Origin: Datura wrightii
Taxonomy: Eukaryota > Streptophyta > Magnoliopsida > Solanales > Solanaceae
Direction: 5' to 3'
Assembly: GCA_035772735.1 (NCBI GenBank)
Contig: JASDFA010000019.1
Location: 92,192,001 to 92,256,000, forward strand
DNA length: 64,000 bases
The first letter of the stretch is position 1. The number at the start of each line of letters is the position of its first letter. The position numbers and the translations under genes are program-made. Below are positions 56,921 through 64,000 of this stretch, piece by piece. The notes under the pieces are model-generated. The model was not told the origin of the DNA, did not search any database, and saw only the letters and a program-made list of their open reading frames with translations.

Positions 56921-57444
56921 TTCTATGCATTTTCCGATCGACCCGAGGTAGAGGCTTCAGACGCTATTATCACAAGTACGATTCTTGTATATGAAAAATG
57001 GCTACAACTTTGTTTAATACTAGCTCTACTTTTTCCTATGTGTCTGCCTATTTTGCTGTGGGGTTGGATCTTTCTTATGATGTTATTTATATTCCGATTC
57101 AAGTGTCTACTCTTGTTGGGGATCCTGTGGTTGTGGATCGGGTTTGCCATGCTTGTTCGGTGGACTTTATGGGTTGTGATACACGGGTATTCTTGGTGAT
57201 CTTAGACATGGTAGACTTTGATGTTATCTTTGAGATGAGCTAGTTGTCTCCTTACTATACCATTCTCAATTGCCATGCTAAGACGATCACCATAGTGATG
57301 CCAAGGTTGTCTAGGTTGGAGTAAAAAGGGAATTGTAGCCCTGCGCCTAAGGAGATTATCTATTATATTCAGGACCGAAAATTGATAAGGCAAGGGTGTT
57401 CATCATATCTAGCCCACATTCGGGATACCAGTTAAGAGGGTTCC
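56921..57444 (+). pseudogene. Protease of Tekay element B
   Basis: Retropepsin-type protease. The N-terminal part EVEASDAIITSTILVYEKW is followed by the active site TLFNTSSTFSYVSAYFAVGL, in which the catalytic Asp is Asn and the conserved Gly is Ser. Then come VSTLVGDPVVVDRVCHACSV, LVILDMVDFDVIFEMS and a TAG where Trp stands in relatives, followed by LSPYYTILNCHAKTI. Beyond, QGCSSYLAHIRDTS is the linker to RT, which is interrupted at 57445. The frame is otherwise open from 56998 to 57243. Confidence 0.8.
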
Positions 57445-59631
57445 TGTCATGACCCGAACATAGGCACGGATTGAGACACGAGACAAAGAACCCCGAGAGG
57501 CTTCAAGTCGACCCATGACATGACCATAACAACTAAGAGCATACTATAAGTAGATACAGATATAATAAAACATGCTTAAGACGAAGTCTACATACATATC
57601 AATCTAAAACAGAGTCAACAATGGCAAGTTGGTGTCTACATAATGTTTGAAAAGTCTCTAACATAACTGATGAGCTGATGGGACAATATCCCTAACTAGC
57701 TCGACAAAGTCTGTAACTGAAAGCACATAATAATGGATAACTGAATGTCCTCGAAGGAAGAGGACTCACCAACATTGGCTAGACAGGCCTGAGCGGAAAG
57801 CAAGACTAGTGATGCTGCTGAGAATGATCCCTCGGACTTGTATCATAAGACGATATAACATAAAGTATGGGTCAGTACATTGAATGCACTGAGTATGCAA
57901 GGTAAGTAAAATGGACAGTTAAAATATAAAAGAGTTCATAAGAGTAGGACAGCATGTTCATAAAGTAAATATCATAAAGTAAACATAAGGGCTCAAGGTT
58001 TTCAAAACATTCATAAATCAATCATAATCATAATTATAGGAGAAAAGCATCAGTAAACATGACTTGAGCAAAAATAACATAAATATAACCATGCATAAAT
58101 CATAAGGAACATTGGGAGGACTCGTCTTAACCGACACCATCATGATAGAGCCTTACATGATGCCCCACTGATTCGCCCAAGTAGTCAGGACCGTCCCTGG
58201 CTTGCCAGGCAGGGGGACGTGCGTGCGTGGTGATATCACAGGGATCCAATAATAAATATATACCTATAGTGGCACATAGTTCTGCGACCACGGGGTTTAC
58301 TTTAACGTTGGGTCCACTCGATGCTAGACACTGCTCCCAAAAACATGCACATGAGGGCTCATATCATAATTGTAAAATCATTCATGAAGTTCATTGCCAA
58401 ATAAATAATAACATGATAGATCCCACTTGAAATACGTTATTAGCCATGAATAAGGGCCTGTGAATCGGCCAAGAGTCATAAATTCATAAAATATGAGATC
58501 CATGCATATTTGTAAAACATGTATATAGTTGATATTCATAAATTTATGATGAGTACTTGACATAAATCATATAATAAATCATAATTTAGGGCTTAAGAAG
58601 ATCAAGATCATAATGAAACCATAAATTAACTTTTCGTGAAATTTACATAGTTGGGCATAATTTAATTAGAAGTTGAAACCATAATTTAATAATCAAAATA
58701 ATTATAAAATCTGCCCATAAATCATAAAACATGATTTGATACATAGAAGGAATTGACTCACATATAGATCATAGAGAATTTTACAAGAATTGAAATAAAC
58801 CCCATAAGATTGTGAAACTTGAATCTATAATTGTTATTCATGGAATTGAGAAGAATTTCGAGCATGAGAGTGAAAGAAACTCTCATTTAGAGCCTCACAT
58901 ACTTGGGTAAATCAAATTCACACTCCCACTTGAATTCCCAAAAGAAATTAAAGAGAATTTGATGAAATTATTCAAACTTGATCTTCAAGGAAGGCTCTAA
59001 ATTGCATGCATGGAGTGGAGATACTTAGAATATGTTTAACCCCCTAAAAACCCTACTAACTGAGCTCAAAATGACGTAGTTTAGGATCTTAGGGCCTAGA
59101 AATGACGAAAATACCTTTAACAAAAAACCTAAAAATTGCCAGTGACAACGACTGATACAACGAGTTATTACTGGCTCCAATGGTTCCTTACTTCCCTTGT
59201 TGCTTCACCCCACTTTCTAGACTCGGGTCTGCTACCAAGATTGGTACCACAAGTCGTACCCAACTCCCACTACTTGTGGTAACCACCTGTTGTCACCACG
59301 GCTTGCCTTATGGGAACCCTTCTAATGGGATCATATAACGACTCGTCCCTTTGAACAATGAGTTGTCCTATGACTCGTGCCAACCCTTTTTACCAAGACC
59401 ATCCTCCCAACGACCCCCTTACAACAGCCCGTTACATCCACTAATGGGTCGTTCTGAGACCTGTTACTTCCCAGTCATACTCTGCAGATTCTCACCACGA
59501 GCACCTCCAACGGGTTGTTAGTCCCACCAACGACCCGTACAATGAGTCGTTCTGAGAAGAAATCTCAAATCTTTTGCTATTTTTCATTTTAAATCCTGAG
59601 TCTAATATTGGGCACTTCCGGGATATTACAA
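57445..59631 (-). repeat. 3' LTR of Tekay element C (about 2.19 kb)
   Basis: On the element strand it starts TGTAATATCCCGGAAG after a purine tract and ends CGGGTCATGACA. No coding potential. Near the start (59150-59560) lies a cluster of words such as ACGACTCGT, AACGGGTTGTT, ACGACCCGT and AATGGGTCGTT, a family-specific inverted motif. Tekay-type LTRs of this length are usual. Confidence 0.87.
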
Positions 59632-59647
59632 TATCTCCCCCTTGGGA
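59632..59647 (-). other. Polypurine tract of element C
   Basis: ATATCTCCCCCTTGGG on the + strand, that is CCCAAGGGGGAGATAT on the element strand, directly before the LTR. It marks orientation and border. Confidence 0.85.
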
Positions 59648-59852
59648 ATATTTGTCCTTGAATGTGGGTAAACATACTGAAAAGCTTGGAAATGAAACTA
59701 CCATGCCAAATACTGAACTAGCTAGCTCTAGACTAGAGTACTTGACTGAACTAAATTCATAACTCACACATACATACATTGACATGAAGGAAACTGGGGA
59801 AACCTGAACTAAACATGAAATTGAATAGAGTACTAAGGAGGAAACTGATACC

Positions 59853-61190
59853 TCAAGTTATAACTGAGCCAGAATGGAATAGATGGTGGTATCTAGCCAC
59901 CATATCTGTTTTGGCTTCCCACATAGCTCCCTCAACGTGCTGGTTCCAACACAACACCTTCACCAAAGCTACTTCTTTGTTTCTTAGCTTTCGAACCTGC
60001 CGATCAAGTATATCCACCAAAACCTCCTCATAGCTAACGCTATCCTTCACATCTATACTCTCCACTCGAACAACTAGAGTTGGATTACCCAAGCACTTCT
60101 TCAAGAGCAATATATGGAAAACTGGATGAACTGAAGCTAATTTTGAGGGCAACTCCAATTCATAGGCCACCTTGCTAACACGTCTCACAATTCGGTATGG
60201 ACCAATATAACGGGGACTAAGTTTCCCTTTCTTTCTAAACCTCATCACTCCCTTCATGGGAAATACATTCAGAAACACTCAATCATCAACTTTAAAATCA
60301 AGCTCCCTCCTCCTAACATCTGTATAGGACTTTTGGCGACTCTGAGTTATTTTCAACCTATCTCTTATAAGTTGAACTTTCTCCATGGCCTCATGGACTG
60401 AATTTGATCCTATCATTGCAGCTTTACAGAATTCGAACCAACCAATAGGTGATCTACACCTTCGCCCATAGAGAGCCTCAAACGGAGTCATTTGAATATT
60501 GGAATGGTAACTATTGTTATATGCAACTCAATGAGGGGAAAATGATCATCTCAATTACCCTTGAAATCAATCACATACGCTCTCAACATATCCTTCATAG
60601 TCTGAATGATCTGCTCCGTCTGTCCATCTGTTTGCGGGTAAAATATTGTGCTAAGTTTAACCTGGGTACCAAGGCCCTTCTAAAATGATCTCCAAAACTG
60701 GGAGGTAAACTGAGTACCTCTATCTGATATGATGGAAAAGGGAACTTGATACAACTGACTAACTCCCCAATATACAACTTAGCATAATCCTCCACTGAAT
60801 TGGTAGTTTTGACCGATAAGAAATGAGCTGCTTTAGTCAACCTATCCACAACCACCCAAATAGAGTCATACTGTCGGCATGTACGCGGAAACCCCATAAT
60901 GAAGTCCATATTGATTTCCTCCCACTCCCAAGTATGGATACCAATGTCCTGAAGCACACCTCCTGATCTCTGATGCTCAACCTTCACCTGTTGACAGTTC
61001 GGACACTTAGTTACAAACTCTACTATGTCCTTCTTCATGCCACTCCACCAATATACTTCCCGTAGGTCATTGTACATCTGGTGGAACCTGGATGGATAGA
61101 ATATCTGGAACCATGATCTGTATGCAACATTCGCTCCCTCAAGTCACCAGTATTCGGTACACATAAACGATCCTAATATCGGAGCTCACC
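59853..61190 (-). pseudogene. Integrase with chromodomain, element C
   Basis: Zinc domain Cys pair CPNC and the core start (INMDFIMGFPRT, then WVVVDRLTKAAHFL) lie at 61077-60780. After GELV the frame shifts; the second Asp region and DGQ part are read only in other frames, where TFGDH and RKQMDRRSRS are off-frame readings. IN resumes at 60491 (MTPFEALYGRRCRSPIGWFE), passes a stop at 60279, then VFPMKGVMRFRKKGKLSPRY and the chromodomain VDILDRQVRKLRNKEV and MWEAKTDMVARYHHLF. The reading frame ends at 59853. The chromodomain looks complete. Confidence 0.85.
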
Positions 61191-62720
61191 ATCTCCCCCT
61201 TGGGAGAAGACCTCAACCTTCTAATTCTAAACCGCTTCCTTCAACTTCACCAAAATAGGATCCTCGTGTTTCTTAGCCTTGACATCGGTCACTAATGATG
61301 ATTCAGATCCATTCTGAACAATGACACCACCATCCGTCAAGTCAACCAGATGAACTCCTAGTTGTGCAATTTAGTGCACATCCTTTACTAACTCCTTCCT
61401 TTCCTCATCTACATGAGATACACTCTCCATGGAAAGCCTGCTAAGAGCGTTTGCCACCACATTTTCCTTGCCCGGATGATAAAGGACACTCATATCATAA
61501 TCTTTAAGAAGCTCCAACCACCTCCTCTATCGTAGATTTAGATCCTTCTGGATAAACACGTAATGTAGGCTTTTGTGATCCGTAAACACCATCTATATGA
61601 ACCCCGTACAGATAATGTCTCCAAATCTTCAAGGAAAATACTACCACTGCCAACTCTAGGTCATGAATCAGATAGTTCTTTTCATGGACCTTCAGCTGTC
61701 TCGAAGCATAGGCTATAACTTTACCATGCTACATCAATAAAAAACCAAGGCCGATCCTTGAAGCATCACAATATACCACAAACCCATTGGTTCCTTCAGG
61801 TAGGTTCAAAATCAGTGCTGAGGTGAGTCGAGTCTTCAACTCTTGGAAGCTCTTCTCACAGGCCTCCGACAATTGAAACTTTACTTTCTTCTGGGTCAAT
61901 TTAGTCAAAGGGGCTGCAATGAATGAAAATCCCTCAACAAATCTCTGATAATAACCAGCCAAACCCAAGAAACTTCTGATATTCGAAGGATTCACCGGTC
62001 TAGGCCAATTCTTCACGGCTTCCATCTTTTGAGAGTCTACCTGTATACCCTCACTTGACACCACTGATCCAAAAAGGCCACTGAGTTCAACCAGAACTCA
62101 CAATTGTTGAACTTAGCATACAACTGGTGATCCTTAAGAGTTTGTAGCACCACCCTCAAATGAGCAGCATGCTCCTCCTCGCTCCGAGAGTTTATGAGTA
62201 TATCATCTATGAATACAATCACGAACATATACAAATATGAATTGAACACCCTGTTCATCAAATCCATAAAAGTTGTAGAAGAATTCATTTGTCCAAAAGA
62301 CATAAGTACAAAATCATAGTGACCATACCGAGTCTTGAAGGCTGTCTTCGGGATGTCACTCTCCCAAACCCTAGCAAATGGTATCCGAATCTGAGTTCTA
62401 TATTTGAAAAACACTTGGCACCCTGAAACTGGTCAAACAAATAATCAGTCTTGGGAAGAGGATTCCTGTTCTTGATTGTAACTTTATTCAAATGCCAATA
62501 ATCAATGCACATACGAAGAGAACATCTTCTTGCGGACAAAGAGAACTGGTGCATCCCATGGGGATTTGCTTGGTATGATGAAACCCTTATCTAAGAGATC
62601 CTTCAACTGCTCCTTCAACTCTTTTAGCTCAGCTAGAGCCATTCTATAAGTAGGAATAGATATAGGTTTCATATGGGGAAGAAGGTCAATACCAAAATTG
62701 ATCTCCCTCTAGGGAGGGAT
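61191..62720 (-). pseudogene. Reverse transcriptase and RNase H, element C
   Basis: RT: LRMCIDYWHLNKVTIKNRNP (about 62530-62470), FSNIELRFGYHLL, then DIPKTAFKTRYGHYDFVLMS, and the catalytic FIDDILINSRSEEEHAAHLR. SEGIQVDSQKMEAVKNWPRP follows after a short frame change near 62050, then FLGLAGYYQRFVEGFSFIAA. RNase H starts GFVVYCDASRIGLGFLLM, with a stop after it, and continues through the region 61700-61440 to YHPGKENVVANALSRLS. A premature TGA-like end after LLM and several frame changes disable it. Domain order and lengths are normal. Confidence 0.85.
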
Positions 62721-62879
62721 TCGCGATGAATCATCTGGAAACACTTCTGGCTACTCACACACAACAGGAACTGACTGGATAGTCGGGGTTTCAGATGTAA
62801 CATCCTTAACCCTAACTAGATGGTACACACAACCCTTAGAAATCATCTTTCTGGACTTATGATAGGAAATGAAGCGACC

Positions 62880-63300
62880 TACAGGCACAACTTAACTACT
62901 CTTCCATTCTAGGACTGGCTCACCCAGAAATCGAAACTCTACCGCACGGGTTCTACAATTTATTGAAGAGTAACATGCATGTAGCCAATCCATGCCGAAG
63001 ATGAAATCAAGATCTGTCATGGCTAGTTCTACCAAATATGTTAAGGTGACTTTCTAAAGGACTGTGACTAGGCAATTTCTATACACCCGTCGAGCTATAA
63101 CTGATTCACCGACTAAAGTAGAGACTAAAAAGATTTCTGATAGGATTTCGGGACTGACTCCGAAACTACTAGCAACATAGGGCGTCACAAAAGATAAAGT
63201 AGCCCCTGGATCTAACAATGCATATACATCAAGGTGGAATACTAGTAACATACCAGTGACTATATCTGGGGAGATCTCTTGCTCCTGACGAGATGCTAGG
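62880..63300 (-). pseudogene. Protease of element C
   Basis: Active site intact as ALLDPGATLSFVTPYVASSF (about 63215-63157), followed by ESVIARRVYRNCLV and, after a stop, DLDFIFGMDWLHACYSS-like text and FRFLGEPVLEW on the minus strand. The D-P-G form is common in this lineage. It lies between the gag zinc knuckle and RT as expected. Confidence 0.78.
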
Positions 63301-64000
63301 GCATAGAGTCTATTCTAGCGTTGGCCATCACCTGTACTGGTGGACACACCCTGCTGAGCTGGGTGTGTTGGTGGTGCGGCTGAGCTAGTAGCCTGAGTAC
63401 GACCTCTACCATCACCCCGTCTAGCCAACGGACACTCCCGGTGCCTGTGCCCGGGTCTACCACACCCAAAATAGATATCTGACCCAATCAAGCACTCCCC
63501 TATATGATTCTTGCCATACTTTCCATAGGCCGGGAAAGTACGCTCTGTCTGCATGCTACTCTGGCCCCTCAAACTTGAGGCTCTGCTCCTCTGATCACCT
63601 CGCGGTCTGGAAAGTGCACTGGCCGATGAGGGTGCTGGAACTAATGACCTATGATGAGACTTTTGGCAATGTCCGCCTCTCGATCTCTATTGAGAGAATC
63701 CATAACTGCTTGTCCTGGCCCTCTTGGCCTCTCTCTCTCTCTCTCTCTCTCTCTCAGATGCACCTCATCTATCTACTGGGCGTACAAAACCAATCGAGGA
63801 AAATCAATGTCCTGATGAAGCATGGCGGTCCTACAATCCTTGTTCAGGTAGTTCGCTACTCCATGTACAAACCTTCTCACTCGAGCTCTCTGATCAGCCA
63901 CTAGCTCTCCTACATACTTGGACAAACGAGTGAACTCCAAAGCATACTCTTGGACTATCATGTTACCCTACTTCAGGTTCACAAACACCACTGCTTTAAT
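63301..64000 (-). pseudogene. Gag of element C, C-terminal part
   Basis: The capsid end reads MIVQEYALEFTRLSKYVGEL, then RARVRRFVHGVANYLNKDC (63961-63790). The zinc knuckle at about 63480-63440 reads YFGCGRPGHRHREC: the first Cys is Tyr, consistent with G-to-A change; the other three ligands remain. A Gln/Pro/Thr-rich stretch leads to the protease. A (CT)n run lies inside. The N-terminal half is beyond the window. Confidence 0.82.
63729..63755. repeat. (CT)n microsatellite inside gag of element C
   Basis: Thirteen and a half CT units without interruption, between the capsid domain and the zinc knuckle. On the coding strand it is (AG)n, which would encode alternating Arg and Glu. Confidence 0.9.

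Larger units (their letters stand above)
52712..57444 (+). mobile_element. Tekay-type Ty3-gypsy element B, 5' part
   Basis: A complete 5' LTR, an initiator-Met primer site, gag and protease of the Tekay lineage on the + strand. It is then cut at 57445 by the LTR of a minus-strand Tekay element. The remaining pol and the 3' LTR should continue beyond the right edge of the window. It is the same LTR family as the solo LTR in CACTA-1. The coding part is much more decayed than element A. Confidence 0.85.
57445..64000 (-). mobile_element. Tekay-type Ty3-gypsy element C, 3' part, minus strand
   Basis: Reading leftwards from the window edge: gag, protease, RT, RNase H, integrase with chromodomain, purine tract, 3' LTR. 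The 5' LTR and the first part of gag lie beyond the edge. It inserted into element B after GTTCC (57440-57444), the expected left half of the duplication. Its LTR is a third family, unrelated in sequence to those of A and B. Coding is moderately decayed: several stops and a few frameshifts. Confidence 0.9.

Overview
The window is a gene-poor, repeat-dense stretch of a plant nuclear genome. Every protein-coding trace I can identify belongs to a transposable element, and I see no intact host gene, rRNA, tRNA gene or CRISPR array. The element types (chromodomain-bearing Tekay/Del-type Ty3-gypsy with LTRs above 2 kb, Athila-type Ty3-gypsy with an env-like ORF, Tat-type Ty3-gypsy, a SIRE-like Ty1-copia with an extra 3' ORF, CACTA DNA transposons, a TRIM) point to an angiosperm. 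The LTR families look most like those of Solanaceae, but that is recall and not a search. Boundaries were read by eye from termini, primer-binding sites, polypurine tracts and duplicated flanks.

Layout. 1-4891: 3' part of a + strand Tekay-type element (RNase H, integrase with chromodomain, 3' LTR). It ends exactly inside the reverse transcriptase of a decayed minus-strand Tat element (4892-7640). 7641-13293 is AT-rich with no recognisable gene. 13294-26986 may be a Helitron shell. It contains a small TRIM (13877-14315), a Tekay-family LTR fragment (14318-16960) and a nearly full-length SIRE-like copia element with both LTRs (17092-25215). 27655-51970 is a CACTA transposon (CACTA-1, minus strand) of about 8 kb, expanded to 24 kb by nested insertions. 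A Tekay solo LTR (33174-49476, flanked by CTTGA) split the CACTA transposase, an Athila element (37654-49067) entered the solo LTR, and a second CACTA (right end at 37653) entered the Athila 5' LTR. A later deletion removed sequence around 34805/34806. 52712-57444 is the 5' part of another + strand Tekay element (LTR, gag, protease), cut at 57445 by a minus-strand Tekay element that runs off the right edge (57445-64000).

How the parts relate. The gag, protease, RT, RNase H and integrase pieces are the replication sets of separate retroelements. All carry stop codons or frameshifts in what is visible, so none looks autonomous now. Many lesions are CAG-to-TAG or G-to-A type changes, as expected from methyl-cytosine deamination in silenced DNA.

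The most interesting signals are: (a) a third ORF related to the 'putative plant transposon protein' family in the env-like position of both the copia and the Athila element; (b) clusters of short, family-specific palindromic motifs in the non-coding DNA of all the large Ty3 families; (c) a block of about 75 bp strongly preserved among otherwise diverged Tekay LTRs; (d) the readable insertion stratigraphy. I found no convincing new enzymatic or defence system.
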